DNA of 64,000 nt from Streptomyces sp. S465. GTDB lineage: Bacteria > Actinomycetota > Actinomycetes > Streptomycetales > Streptomycetaceae. Each line of letters opens with the position of its first letter. Position 1 is the stretch's first letter. Position numbers and translations under genes: made by a program. Shown piece after piece: positions 52,117 to 61,347 of this stretch. The notes below the pieces were generated by a model. That model had not been told where the DNA came from. It saw only the letters and a program-made list of their open reading frames with translations, and did no database searches. The stretch lies in the NCBI RefSeq assembly GCF_026898115.1, contig NZ_CP114036.1:186001-250000 (forward strand), given 5' to 3'.

Positions 52117-53190
52117 TCAGGACGCGAGCGTGGGGTAGTCGGTGTATCCGGCCGCGCCGCCGCCGTAGAACGTCGTCGGGTCGGGGGTGTTGAGGGGTGC
52201 CCCTGAGCGTATCCGCTCGACCAGGTCGGGGTTGGCCAGGGCCGGCGCGCCGACGGTGACGACGTCGGCACGCCCGTCGGCGATGTCCGCCGCGCGGGCG
52301 GCCAGGTCGGCACCGGCCCGGTTGACCAGCAGGGCGGTCGGCCACAGTGTCCGCAGGGTGTCCAGCAGTTCCTCGTCCCCGGCGTGGACGATGTGCAGGT
52401 AGGCGAGGTTGAGCGGGGCGAGCGCGCGGACCAGGGCGGGGTACAGCTCGTGGGTGTCGTCCTCCTCGATGTCGTTGTACGGGTTGGCGGGCGAGATCCG
52501 GATGCCGGTGCGGCCGGCGCCGATCTCCTCCGCCACCGCCGTGGCGACCTCCAGCGCGAAGCGGATGCGGCCCTCGACGGAGCCACCGTAGCGGTCGGTG
52601 CGGCGGTTGGCGTTGGTGGACAGGAACTGGTGCACGAGGTAGCCGCTGGCGCCGTGGATCTCGACACCGTCGGCCCCGGCCTCGACGGCGGCCGCGGCGG
52701 CGCGCCGGAAGTCCTCGACCGTCGCGGCGACCTCCCCGGTGGTCAGCTCGCGCGGCTGTGGCATCGGCTGGGGTCCGGAGGCGGTGAACATGGTGCCCGC
52801 GGGGCGGATCGCGGACGGGGCCACCGGCTGCCGCCCGTGCGGGGTGTTGTCGGGGTGGGCGATCCGCCCGGTGTGCATGAGCTGGATGACGATCCGTCCG
52901 CCGGCCGTGTGCACGGCGTCGGTGACCTTGCGCCAGCCGGCGATCTGCTCCTCGGTGTGGATTCCGGGGGTCAGCAGATAGCCCTGTCCGTCGGCGGAGG
53001 GCTGGGTTCCTTCGGTGACGATGAGGGCGTGCGAGGCCCGCTGGGCGTAGTACTCGGCGTTCAGCCCGGTCGGGACGCCTTCCGGGGTGGAGCGGTCCCT
53101 GGTCATCGGGGCCATGGCCAGCCGGTGCGGCAGGGCGATGTCGCCGATGGCGGTCGGTGTCCACAGGGCGTCCAGTGGGGTGTCGGGCAT
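52117..53190 (-). CDS. Old yellow enzyme-family alkene reductase
   Basis: A 357-residue FMN-dependent NADPH dehydrogenase of the OYE/NemA family. PHRLAMAPMTRDRS is at the N-terminus, QLMHTGRIAH and VEIHGASGYLVHQFLSTNANRRTD carry the FMN and substrate-binding residues (His-Gly near 186), RYGGS follows, and FYGGGAAGYTDYPTL closes the protein. It reduces activated C=C bonds of electrophiles. AAGGAGG precedes the ATG. Confidence 0.92.
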   Translation of the reverse strand: MPDTPLDALWTPTAIGDIALPHRLAMAPMTRDRSTPEGVPTGLNAEYYAQRASHALIVTEGTQPSADGQGYLLTPGIHTEEQIAGWRKVTDAVHTAGGRIVIQLMHTGRIAHPDNTPHGRQPVAPSAIRPAGTMFTASGPQPMPQPRELTTGEVAATVEDFRRAAAAAVEAGADGVEIHGASGYLVHQFLSTNANRRTDRYGGSVEGRIRFALEVATAVAEEIGAGRTGIRISPANPYNDIEEDDTHELYPALVRALAPLNLAYLHIVHAGDEELLDTLRTLWPTALLVNRAGADLAARAADIADGRADVVTVGAPALANPDLVERIRSGAPLNTPDPTTFYGGGAAGYTDYPTLAS

Positions 53191-53287
53191 GAGGATTCCT
53201 CCTTGAGGGGCTGGTCCGACGGGCAAGGGCCACCCCTGCACGCAGGGTCTGGCCCGGCGGGCAAGGGCGGGGCGGCCGGGGCGGGTT

Positions 53288-54202
53288 TCAGGCGACGGTG
53301 AGGACGAGCTTGCCGCGGCCGTGGCCGGCGTCGCTGGCCCGCTGGGCCTCGGCGGCCTCGCCGAGCGGGTAGGTGGCGCCGACCGTGGTCACCAGCCGGC
53401 CGGTGGCGGCCTGACGGGCGAGTTCGGCCAGCCGGGTGGCCGACTTGCGCTGGGGGCCCTCGGCGAAGACGACGCCCAGTTCTCCGGCGCGGAAGTCGGC
53501 GGTGGTGACGATCCGGTCGGTGCCGTCGCGCAGGGTGATGGAGTCCTCCAGCGCACCCTTGCCGGCGGCGTCGAGGACGGCGTCCACACCGTCGGGGGCG
53601 AGGGCGCGGACCCGCTCGACCAGGCCCTCGCCGTAGGTCGTGGCTGTGGCGCCGAGAGAGGTGAGGTACTCCTGGTTGCCGGGGCCGGCGGTGCCGATGA
53701 CGCGTGCGCCGCGGGCGGTGGCCAGCTGGACGGCGATGGTGCCGAGGGCCCCGGCCGCGCCGTGGATCAGCAGGGTCTCCCCGGCCTTGACGTCCAAGAG
53801 GTCCAGGACGCGGTCGGCGGCGTCGCTCGCGACCGGCAGCGCGACCGCATGCGTCCAGTCCAGCCCGGCGGGCTTGGGCGCTATGGCGGCGGGGGTGGTC
53901 AGGGCGTACTCGGCGTAGGCGCCGGTGTCGGACCAGCCGAGCACCTCGTCCCCCACCTTCACCTGGTCGACGCCCTCGCCCAGGGCGTCGACGACGCCGG
54001 CGATCTCACTGCCGGGGGTCGCGGGCAGCGGGACGGGGAAGATGGCCGCCATGCTCCCGGAGCGGATCTTGCCCTCCACCGGGTTGACCCCGACCGCCTT
54101 GATCCGGACGCGGACCTGGCCGGGGCCGGGCTCGGGGATCCCGGTCTCGGCCTCGTGCAGGACCTCGGTGCCGCCGAAGCGGTCGAAAACAATGGCCTTC
54201 AT
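53288..54202 (-). CDS. Quinone oxidoreductase-like (zinc-independent MDR) protein
   Basis: A 304-residue medium-chain dehydrogenase/reductase. PATPGSEIAGVVDALGEGVDQVKVGDEVLGW and the nucleotide-binding GAAGALGTIAVQLATARGARVIGTA mark the NADPH:quinone reductase group; structural zinc ligands are absent. AAGGAG precedes the ATG. It is upstream of the OYE gene by 97 bases, on the same strand, and faces the PAS phosphatase gene across a palindrome-rich region. Confidence 0.9.
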   Translation of the reverse strand: MKAIVFDRFGGTEVLHEAETGIPEPGPGQVRVRIKAVGVNPVEGKIRSGSMAAIFPVPLPATPGSEIAGVVDALGEGVDQVKVGDEVLGWSDTGAYAEYALTTPAAIAPKPAGLDWTHAVALPVASDAADRVLDLLDVKAGETLLIHGAAGALGTIAVQLATARGARVIGTAGPGNQEYLTSLGATATTYGEGLVERVRALAPDGVDAVLDAAGKGALEDSITLRDGTDRIVTTADFRAGELGVVFAEGPQRKSATRLAELARQAATGRLVTTVGATYPLGEAAEAQRASDAGHGRGKLVLTVA

Positions 54203-54239
54203 GGCAACTCCTTGAGCGGAACCTGGGTCGTCGCGCCAC

Positions 54240-54293
54240 TTATGTGGCCGACCACGTAAACATAGCACCGGATTGCGTGGCTAGCCAAGTAAT
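54240..54293. promoter_or_regulatory. Palindromic operator region upstream of the quinone oxidoreductase
   Basis: TTATGTGGCCGACCACGTAA at 54240-54259 is palindromic with one mismatch. TGGCTAGCCA at 54278-54287 is a perfect palindrome inside a longer 22-base imperfect one (54272-54293). The patch is AT-richer than its surroundings. A MarR-type regulator, such as the one at 51641, could bind here. Confidence 0.5.
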
Positions 54294-54300
54294 TGGGTGT

Positions 54301-54320
54301 GGTCCGCTGCGGAGCGGACC
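54301..54320. terminator. Hairpin GGTCCGCT-GCGG-AGCGGACC
   Basis: Perfect eight-base arms, a four-base loop. It lies between divergent promoters, so it may act as a leader attenuator or a regulatory structure rather than as a classical terminator. Confidence 0.4.
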
Positions 54321-54490
54321 GACCGGGGGCTTCCCGCGCTGCTGCACGGCTTCGACGCACCGGCCGAGAGCGCCGCCAGTCGGTCGTTCGAGTACGCGGC
54401 GCCTCCGGCGAACCGACAGGCCACCGCTCAAGGCCGGTCACATGGTCGAGAATCGGTAAGGAGACAGGGGGGACCGGACAGGAGCCCATC

Positions 54491-55732
54491 GTGACCACAC
54501 CGCGGATCGACTACCAGGCAGTGTTCGCCGTGACGCCCAGCCCCTACCTGCTGCTGAGTCCCGACCTGGTGATCGTCGCGGCCAACGAGGCCTATCTGCG
54601 GGCCACGGGCCGGACCAGGGAGGAGCTGATCGGCCGGTACCTCTTCGCTGTCCACCCCGACAATCCGGCAGACCCGCATGCCGACGGGGTGCGCAATCTG
54701 GACGCCTCCCTGCAGCGCGTTCTGCAATCGAAGAGACCGGACACGATGGCGGTGCAGAAGTACGACATCCCTGTCTCCGGCCGCCCGGGAGTGTTCCGGG
54801 CGAAATGGTGGTCGCCCATCAACACCCCCGTCCTCGGGCCTGACGGAGAGGTGCGGTGGATCATCCACCGGGTGGAGGACATGACCGAGTTCGTGCTGAC
54901 CCGCCCTTCTCGCCCACGGCCGGAGGATCCAGGCGGGGAGCGCGAGGCGATGGAGGCAGAACTGTACACGCGGATGCGGGAACTCCAGCGCCTCAACGAG
55001 GAACTCCGCGAAGCCCACGACCGGGAGCGCCGCACGGCCCTCACCCTCCAAGAGGCCATGCTGCACTCCCCCGACCTGGCCGAACACCGAGAGATCGCCG
55101 TGCGCTACATGCCCGCCGCCCGATCACTCAACATCTGCGGCGACTGGTACGACGTGGTGGACCTCTCCAAGGACACCTACACCGTCGCGGTCGGCGACGT
55201 GGTCGGCCACGGACTGGAGGCCGCCACCATCATGGGCATGCTCCGCAGCGCCCTGTCCGCCGCCGTCCGCGCCATCTACGAGCCCGGCAGAGCGATGGAC
55301 GTCCTCAGCCGCTACGCCAGCGCCTTCGAGGGGGCACTGGCCACGACCGCGGTCAAGGCCGTGATCGACACCCGTCATCAGCACATCACCTACACCAGCG
55401 CCGGCCATCCCCCGCCCGTCCTGTCCCGGTCGGACGGCACCGTCGTCCTGCTCGACCAGGCCACCGACCCTCCGCTGGGCGTCTTCGCCGGCCATGACCA
55501 GCGTCCTCAGGCCACGGTGTCCTACACCCCGGGCGACACGCTGGTGCTCTACACCGACGGACTCATCGAACGCCGCGGCGAGGACATCGACGCCGGTCTG
55601 CACCGCCTCACCGACGCCCTCGCCCGCCACACCTGCCTCAGCCCCGACCAACTGGCCGACACCCTGCTCACCCGGCTCGGCGTGGCCAACGGCGGACGCG
55701 ACGACATCGCCTTGATCGTCGTCCGGCTGTGA
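54491..55732 (+). CDS. PAS-domain SpoIIE-type PP2C phosphatase
   Basis: A 413-residue regulatory phosphatase. Residues 8-130 are a PAS sensor (YLLLSPDLVIVAANEAYLRATGRTREEL), about 150-185 a coiled coil (MRELQRLNEELREAHDRERR), and 195-413 a PP2C/SpoIIE domain with GDWYDVV, VGDVVGHGLEAA, YTSAGHPPPVL and YTDGLIERRGEDID, which hold the metal-binding aspartates. It should dephosphorylate anti-anti-sigma factors. GTG at 54491 follows AGGAG. No partner sigma gene is adjacent. Confidence 0.92.
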   Translation: MTTPRIDYQAVFAVTPSPYLLLSPDLVIVAANEAYLRATGRTREELIGRYLFAVHPDNPADPHADGVRNLDASLQRVLQSKRPDTMAVQKYDIPVSGRPGVFRAKWWSPINTPVLGPDGEVRWIIHRVEDMTEFVLTRPSRPRPEDPGGEREAMEAELYTRMRELQRLNEELREAHDRERRTALTLQEAMLHSPDLAEHREIAVRYMPAARSLNICGDWYDVVDLSKDTYTVAVGDVVGHGLEAATIMGMLRSALSAAVRAIYEPGRAMDVLSRYASAFEGALATTAVKAVIDTRHQHITYTSAGHPPPVLSRSDGTVVLLDQATDPPLGVFAGHDQRPQATVSYTPGDTLVLYTDGLIERRGEDIDAGLHRLTDALARHTCLSPDQLADTLLTRLGVANGGRDDIALIVVRL

Positions 55733-55835
55733 CCCCGCGGACGCACACGCCGGCGTTTCGCTGTCCGGTCCGCCGTCGCGCGGCCCCGTGCCGTCGGACA
55801 CGCGGCGATGGCGACGCACGGCGGATCACCGTCAG

Positions 55836-56876
55836 CTACCTGCCGGTCGGTCCGCCGCTCGCCGACGGCACCCCGTGATGGTCGCCGGACCTTCCGGCCT
55901 CGCTCAGGCGGCGTCCGCGGCCGGCGTCCGGATGGAGAGCGCGCGCTTCGGGCGGCTGGACCTGTTCAGCCGTACTTCGCCCGGAACGGCCGCGAGGTGT
56001 CTGGGGCAGGCAGGTGGTGATCACTCCGGCGAAGATCAGTGCGCAACCGGCCCACGCCGAGGGCGAGAGGTGCTCGTGGAGGAGGAGCACGCCGATCAGG
56101 GCCGCGGCCAGGGGTTCGGCGAGGCTGAGCGTCCCGGCCGTGGTCGCCCGCACTCGGCTGAGACCTGTGGTGAACAGCCAGTACGCGGCGGCGGTGGTGG
56201 CTATACCCAGCCAGGCGATCAAGGCGAGGGTGGCCTCGTCGCGCAGCGGGGCGGCATCCTCGGCCAGCCAGGGCAGCAGGGACAGGGAGCCCACCAGCAG
56301 GGAGAGCGCGGAGAGCGTGGGCAGGTGGGTGGCGGGAGCGACGACGGCCAGCTTCTTGGCGAACACCGTGTACAGGCCGTAGCAGGTGCCGGCGGCCACG
56401 GCCAGGAACAGGCCGAGCGGATCCACGTGGGCGCTTCCCGGTGCCAGCAGCAGAGCGCAGCCGGCGACGGCCGCGACCGTGCTGACCAGCCAGGCGGTGC
56501 CCATCCGTTCACCGGTGACCCACCGGGCACACAGGCCGGTCGCCGCAGGGGCAGTGCCCAGGGCGATCACCGTGGCCAGAGCCGCGCCGGTCCGCGCCAC
56601 CGAGGACAGGAAAGCCGCCTGGTAGATGCCCGTCGAGAACGCGCAGATCAGCAACGGGCTCAAGACCGTACGCGCGGCGAGAGCCCGCACCATTTTCGGG
56701 CGCACGGTGAACGCCCCCAGGACCAGCCCACCCGTGAGCAGCCGCCACCCGCCGAGGGCCGCCGGCGTCATGGAACTGGACGCCAGCACTTGGGCGGGAC
56801 CGACAGTGCCCCACAGCACCGCCGCCGCCAGCACCAGACTCGCGCCGAATGCCGGGGCGTTCGTTCGTGTACTCAT
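55836..56876 (-). CDS. EamA-family (DMT) transporter
   Basis: A 346-residue transporter with two EamA repeats of about five helices each: LAAAVLWGTVGPAQVLAS starts the first, ATCYGLYTVFAKKL-like AGTCYGLYTVFAKKL the second. RhtA-type members export amino acids. The C-terminal 50 residues are charged and outside the fold. There is no good ribosome site before the ATG at 56876. Confidence 0.88.
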   Translation of the reverse strand: MSTRTNAPAFGASLVLAAAVLWGTVGPAQVLASSSMTPAALGGWRLLTGGLVLGAFTVRPKMVRALAARTVLSPLLICAFSTGIYQAAFLSSVARTGAALATVIALGTAPAATGLCARWVTGERMGTAWLVSTVAAVAGCALLLAPGSAHVDPLGLFLAVAAGTCYGLYTVFAKKLAVVAPATHLPTLSALSLLVGSLSLLPWLAEDAAPLRDEATLALIAWLGIATTAAAYWLFTTGLSRVRATTAGTLSLAEPLAAALIGVLLLHEHLSPSAWAGCALIFAGVITTCLPQTPRGRSGRSTAEQVQPPEARALHPDAGRGRRLSEAGRSGDHHGVPSASGGPTGR

Positions 56877-57266
56877 GACGAGCGAGACTAAGCAGAAGTC
56901 CGATCCGATACACCGCTGGGCGCACGTCGTTCGGAGAAAGGCGGATTTCACAGAACGTGATGCGCTGGGCCGGGTCGTTCTGCGCGAACCGCGGAACGAT
57001 GCACGGCAGACGACGCGGCCGTCATGGGGTTCGGTGAGCGGGGGCAGCGTCTGGAGCCGGGCGAGTGCCCGACGGTGGACGGCCACGGCGGCGCTCAGGA
57101 CCGTCCGCTGCCCTCGGCGGTGCGGCGCCAGCTGTCACCGCGACCGGCCTCGAGCCACCCGGCGTTCTCGGCGCAGGCCGGAGGCCAGGGCCGCGGCACA
57201 ACGCGGCACGCCGCGCCTGTGGAAATCCTGTCGCTCCCCGGTGCGCGTGGCATTTAGCCTGAGCGC
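56877..57266. other. Non-coding stretch
   Basis: It separates two divergent genes. Open frames exist because of high GC, but none has a start signal or recognisable product. No repeat was seen. Confidence 0.4.
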
Positions 57267-57623
57267 ATGCCTCCCGCGAAGACCTCGTACGTGTGCCTGC
57301 CGTGCCGGGCCTCGTACAAGCAGCCCTACCTCGGTGACCACGACCGGCTCTGCCCGCGCTGCGCGAAGCCGATGATCCACGTGGGGTCCGCCTTCGCCGC
57401 CCCTCGCCGACGGGACACGCAGGGATGGAGGGTACTTTCCGTGCTGCTCCACGCGGGCGTGCGATTCCACAAGAGCTGCTGTGGAGGTCCCGGCTACCGC
57501 CCCCGCACCCTGCACGAGGTACGCGAACGGATGAGGTACGCCCGGACTACCGGGGAGCCGTTCGCCCAGGTGCTCGTCCGCCATGAGCTTCATATGCGGC
57601 GGGACCGGTCACCGCGGAGTTGA
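57267..57623 (+). CDS. Conserved zinc-ribbon-like small protein
   Basis: A 118-residue protein with two CxxC knuckles (CLPCRAS, residues 10-13; CPRCAKP, 29-32) that could bind one zinc. After them come APRRRDTQGWRVLSVLL, a CC pair in HKSCCGGPGYRPRTL and a helical C-terminus with RHEL. Homologues are common in Streptomyces, as I recall, but the function is unknown. No ribosome site is obvious. Confidence 0.7.
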   Translation: MPPAKTSYVCLPCRASYKQPYLGDHDRLCPRCAKPMIHVGSAFAAPRRRDTQGWRVLSVLLHAGVRFHKSCCGGPGYRPRTLHEVRERMRYARTTGEPFAQVLVRHELHMRRDRSPRS

Positions 57624-58391
57624 GCACGGTGCGAACGGGGCCGCGCCCGCCCGCCGTCCGCACCTCCCCTCCAGGACCATCGACGGCTTCGTTCTGTCCC
57701 AGCGTGGCCTCAGCGCGGTCTCTCTTCCCGCAGGTCATGGGATGGGACATCCCATTTTTGCCCCGGACCGGCCGTCTTCCGGTGCGGTAGGGGGCCCAAC
57801 CAGCGAAACTCATTGCTGCGAGCGGGACCGGCACCACCGGCCTCGCTCCTGACGGGGCCCGGGAGGGCCTGGCCGACGCCCCACGGGGGTGGGTATCGGC
57901 CGGGCCCGACCGCCCGGTAAGCCGCCTGCGCGATGAGCGAGTCGAGGGCGGCGTCGAGGCTCCGCCGGCCGGGCGCGGGCTTCCGCGATCCTCCGGTCAC
58001 GCGAAGCCGCCTCGTCGAGGCATCGCAGCGCGAAGCCGAGGGCGGCCTGTTCGCACGACGGCGCACTGGCGGCTCCGCCTCCGTCGGTCAGGGCCACCGT
58101 GCCCGAAGACGGCGTCCGATGACCGCGCATCGTCGGCAGAACCTCGGCGAGAGGTGCCAGGCCACGTATTCGATGCCGAACGATGTGCTCCGGCCTCCTC
58201 CGGCGGGCCATCGGCGTTTCGGCCAACCAGTCCGCGCGGTGCGCTCTTGCGGGACAAGGGTCCATGCATCCGGCACCTTCCGCCATCCGCGCAGCGCCGG
58301 GTTTCACAGACCGGCCGAAAGACAGGTGTTCGAAAGGCGGGCGGCGTCGTTGAACCCGGCGACACCGCCACACCGTCGGGAGGGAGCGACG
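57624..58391. other. Long non-coding stretch with one terminator
   Basis: No gene is supported in these 768 bases on either strand. Apart from a terminator (57737) the only feature is the ribosome site of the ABC transporter. An open frame continues upstream of the transporter start to 57933 but lacks coding character. Confidence 0.45.
57737..57759 (+). terminator. Rho-independent terminator
   Basis: ATGGGATG at 57737-57744 pairs with CATCCCAT at 57748-57755 around GGA, followed by TTTT. It lies 113 bases after the zinc-ribbon gene. Confidence 0.75.
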
Positions 58392-60398
58392 TTGACAACG
58401 GCCGGACCACGCCGCGATACGCCGCAGAACGCGAAAACCACCACAGTCGAGGACGGGATCTCCAACGCGGAGCGCGAGCTCTACGGGGGCAGACTCCGCT
58501 ACGACCAGTCCTATGTGCGCCACGAGGGCCCGCTGACCCGGCTCTCGTTCGGGCACATGGCCGCCGCGCTGCCGCGCATGGCGGGCATGGTGCTGCGCAC
58601 CGGCTGGCGGACGGACCCACGGGCCCTGGCCGGCGTCGTCGCGGCCCAGATCGGGCAGGGGGTGACGGCCGCGTGGGGGCTGGTCGCGGTGAACTCCATG
58701 CTCACCCGGCTGTTCGCGGACGGCCCGACCGCGGACAAGCTCCGCGACGCCCTGCCGGCGCTGACGGTGCTGGCCGTCACCGCGGTGGGCGCGGCGCTGC
58801 TGGCGGCGTGGTCGACGGCGATGTCGGGCCGGCTGGAGCCCCAGGTGGAACGGGCCGTCTCCGCGCGGTACTACGAGGCCGTCACCCGTGTCGAGGTGGA
58901 GGCGACCGAGCGGCCGGAGATCCAGCGCGTCCTGGAGGCGGGCAGGTTCGGCACCGACTCCGCCCGCAGCATGCTCCGCCTGTCGGTGGGAGTGGGCAAT
59001 GTGCTCATCGGCATGGTGGCGGCCGCGGTCGTCCTGGCGTCGCTGCACTGGACCCTCCTGCCGATGCTGCTGGCGATCGCGCTGCCGAAGGGGTGGGGCG
59101 CGGTGCGTTCCGCGCGCCGCGAGTACGTCTCACGGCTGGCCTGGGTCGACCACCGGCGGGCGATCGTCTCGCTGCTGTCGTATCTGACCCGCCCGCATGC
59201 GGCCGGAGAGATCCGCGTGCACGCGGCCGGGAGCAAGCTGCTGTCGAGCTACCAGGAGATGTCCAGGCAGACGGAGGCCGAGCAGCGGCGGCTGGCCCGT
59301 GCGCAGGCCTCCACGGACCTGGTCGCCGGTGGCCTCGCGGGTCTGGCGTCGCTGGCCTGCTACGGGGTCCTGTGGTGGCTGCTGGCGAGCGGTGGACTGC
59401 CGCTCGCCGTCGGCGGGACCGCGGTCATCGCCATCCGTAACTCGACCGCACGGCTCACCTCCCTCGTCCAGCAGGTCAACCGCCTCTACGAGGAACTGCT
59501 GTTCCTCACGGACACGGAGACCGCCATCGAGCTGGCCACCGAGCACGCCATCCCGTCCGCCGGGGCCCCGCTGCCCTCGTCCGTGCGCGCGGTGCGGGTG
59601 GAGGACGTGTCGTTCACCTACCCGGGGGCGGCCTCCCCGTCGCTGACGGGGGTGAGCCTGTCGGTCCACCGGGGCGAGGTGACGGCCCTGGTGGGCGCGA
59701 ACGGCTCCGGGAAGACCACCCTGACCAAGGTGCTCGCCGGGCTGCTGGTCCCCGGCGAGGGGGAGGTGTGGTGGGAGGGTGAGGACGGCAAACGGGTCGA
59801 GCTGCGGGAGGCCGACCGGGCCCAGGTCTTCCGCGCGGTCGGGATGCTGGCGCAGGACTTCCCGCGCTGGGAGATGACGGCCGCCGCGAACGTGGCCATC
59901 GGCGCCGGCGACCGTCCCCGGGACATGGACCGCGTCAAGGACGCCGCACGGGCCGCCGATGTGCTGGGGCTGCTCGAAGGACTGCCGCACGGCTTCGACT
60001 CGATCGTCTTCAAGGGCTACGAGCGTGGTGTCCAGCTTTCGGGCGGGCAGTGGCAGAAGCTCGGCACCGCGCGCAGCCTCTATCGTGGCGCGCCGTTCCT
60101 GTTCGTCGACGAGCCGACGTCGGCGCTCGATCCGCATGCGGAGATCGCGGCGTTCGAAGGACTGCGGTCCCTTGCCCGGGAGGGGTGTGCGGTCGTGCTG
60201 GTCACCCACAGGCTCGCGGCGACCGCGACGGCCGACCGCATCTACGTCCTCGAGCAGGGGCGTGTCGTCGAAGAGGGCACCCATGAAGAGCTGATGGCGC
60301 GCGAGGACGGCCTCTACCGGGGGATGTTCACCGCCCAGGCCGCGCAGTACGGGCACACCGTCCCGTCGGCGGGCACACTGCCGGCCCCACGGGGATGA
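58392..60398 (+). CDS. ABC transporter, fused permease and ATPase (exporter type)
   Basis: A 668-residue half-transporter. Residues about 60-380 hold six membrane segments (for example TVLAVTAVGAALLAAWST). Residues about 395-640 are the ATPase: Walker A GANGSGKTT near 436, signature LSGGQWQKLGTARSLY near 545, Walker B FLFVDEPTSALDP, and VTHRL. Exporters of this form often serve peptides or lipids; no cargo gene is adjacent. TTG at 58392 follows GGGAG, and an extension upstream is not supported by coding features. Confidence 0.88.
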   Translation: MTTAGPRRDTPQNAKTTTVEDGISNAERELYGGRLRYDQSYVRHEGPLTRLSFGHMAAALPRMAGMVLRTGWRTDPRALAGVVAAQIGQGVTAAWGLVAVNSMLTRLFADGPTADKLRDALPALTVLAVTAVGAALLAAWSTAMSGRLEPQVERAVSARYYEAVTRVEVEATERPEIQRVLEAGRFGTDSARSMLRLSVGVGNVLIGMVAAAVVLASLHWTLLPMLLAIALPKGWGAVRSARREYVSRLAWVDHRRAIVSLLSYLTRPHAAGEIRVHAAGSKLLSSYQEMSRQTEAEQRRLARAQASTDLVAGGLAGLASLACYGVLWWLLASGGLPLAVGGTAVIAIRNSTARLTSLVQQVNRLYEELLFLTDTETAIELATEHAIPSAGAPLPSSVRAVRVEDVSFTYPGAASPSLTGVSLSVHRGEVTALVGANGSGKTTLTKVLAGLLVPGEGEVWWEGEDGKRVELREADRAQVFRAVGMLAQDFPRWEMTAAANVAIGAGDRPRDMDRVKDAARAADVLGLLEGLPHGFDSIVFKGYERGVQLSGGQWQKLGTARSLYRGAPFLFVDEPTSALDPHAEIAAFEGLRSLAREGCAVVLVTHRLAATATADRIYVLEQGRVVEEGTHEELMAREDGLYRGMFTAQAAQYGHTVPSAGTLPAPRG

Positions 60399-60417
60399 CC
60401 GGCACATCCTGCTCGGC

Positions 60418-61347
60418 TCAGGCTTCCTCCGCGTCCGTACGGCGACGGGCGAAGTCCACGGTGCGGGCGTAGCAGTCCGTCACCTCCTCGTCGGCCAGGC
60501 CCACCCAGAGGTGGTTGCCGCCGGTGACCAGGTGCAGGTCCGGGTGGTGCCCGGCCGCCCGCAGGGCCTCGGCGAGGCGGACGGACTGCCGGGCGGGCAC
60601 CAGGGCGTCGTCGGTGCCGTGCAGGATGAGGAACGGCGGCGCGTGCGTGCTCACATGGGTGACCGGGCTGGCGTCGCGCGCCGCCTCGGGTCTGTCCGCC
60701 GGGGCCCCGCCGAGCAGCATGGCCTCGAAGGAGGCCGGGTCGTGCGGGTCGTAGGCGCCCGGCGGCCGGTCCTCGGCGAGTCCCGGCAGGTCGGTGGGGG
60801 CGTACCAGGTGACGCAGCCGGTGATGGTGGCGGTGTCGGTACGGGTGTGCCCGGTCAGTGCGGTCAGGGCGGCGAGGTGTCCCCCGGCGGACTCGCCCCA
60901 CAGTACGGTCCGCGCGGTGTCGAGGCCGAGGCCGGCGGCGTGGGTGTGGAGCCAGGCCAGTGCGGCGGCCAGGTCGTCGGCCTGGGCGGGGTGCGGCGCC
61001 TCGCCGCTGAGGCGGTAGTCGGGGCAGGCCACGGCGAACCCGGCCTGGGCCAACCGGGCGAAGGGGCCCGGCCGCCAGTGGCGGAAGCGCGGGCCGAGAT
61101 CGTCGCGCAGGCCCGTGCGCCAGGCACCGCCGTGGACGAACACGACGACGGGCACGCATCCGGCGGCGTCCTCGGGCAGCCACAGGTCGACGGTCAGCGG
61201 GCGGCTGCCGTCCGGTATCGCGTAGACGGCGCCGCGCAGGAGCCGCACGCCCGCGGCGGGGGCGGCCGGCGGGGGCAGGGGCAGGGCCGCCGGGTCGGGC
61301 GGTGCCAGCAGGTGCGGGGGGAGCGGTATGGGGCCGCGGTCGGTCAC
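60418..61347 (-). CDS. Alpha/beta hydrolase (esterase/lipase, HSL-like)
   Basis: A 309-residue hydrolase: VVVFVHGGAWRTGLR holds the HGG oxyanion motif near residue 77, GESAGGHLAALTAL the serine nucleophile near 162, LILHGTDDALVP the aspartate and GGNHLWVG the histidine. It resembles carboxylesterases of the BD-FAE/HSL group. The GTG start overlaps the amidohydrolase stop (GTGA). It is the last gene of the three-gene leftward operon. Confidence 0.9.
   Translation of the reverse strand: MTDRGPIPLPPHLLAPPDPAALPLPPPAAPAAGVRLLRGAVYAIPDGSRPLTVDLWLPEDAAGCVPVVVFVHGGAWRTGLRDDLGPRFRHWRPGPFARLAQAGFAVACPDYRLSGEAPHPAQADDLAAALAWLHTHAAGLGLDTARTVLWGESAGGHLAALTALTGHTRTDTATITGCVTWYAPTDLPGLAEDRPPGAYDPHDPASFEAMLLGGAPADRPEAARDASPVTHVSTHAPPFLILHGTDDALVPARQSVRLAEALRAAGHHPDLHLVTGGNHLWVGLADEEVTDCYARTVDFARRRTDAEEA

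Noticed and set aside
57933..58391. A 150-residue N-terminal extension of the ABC exporter.
   Set aside because: The extension is Arg/Pro-rich without coding character, and a ribosome site precedes the TTG at 58392.
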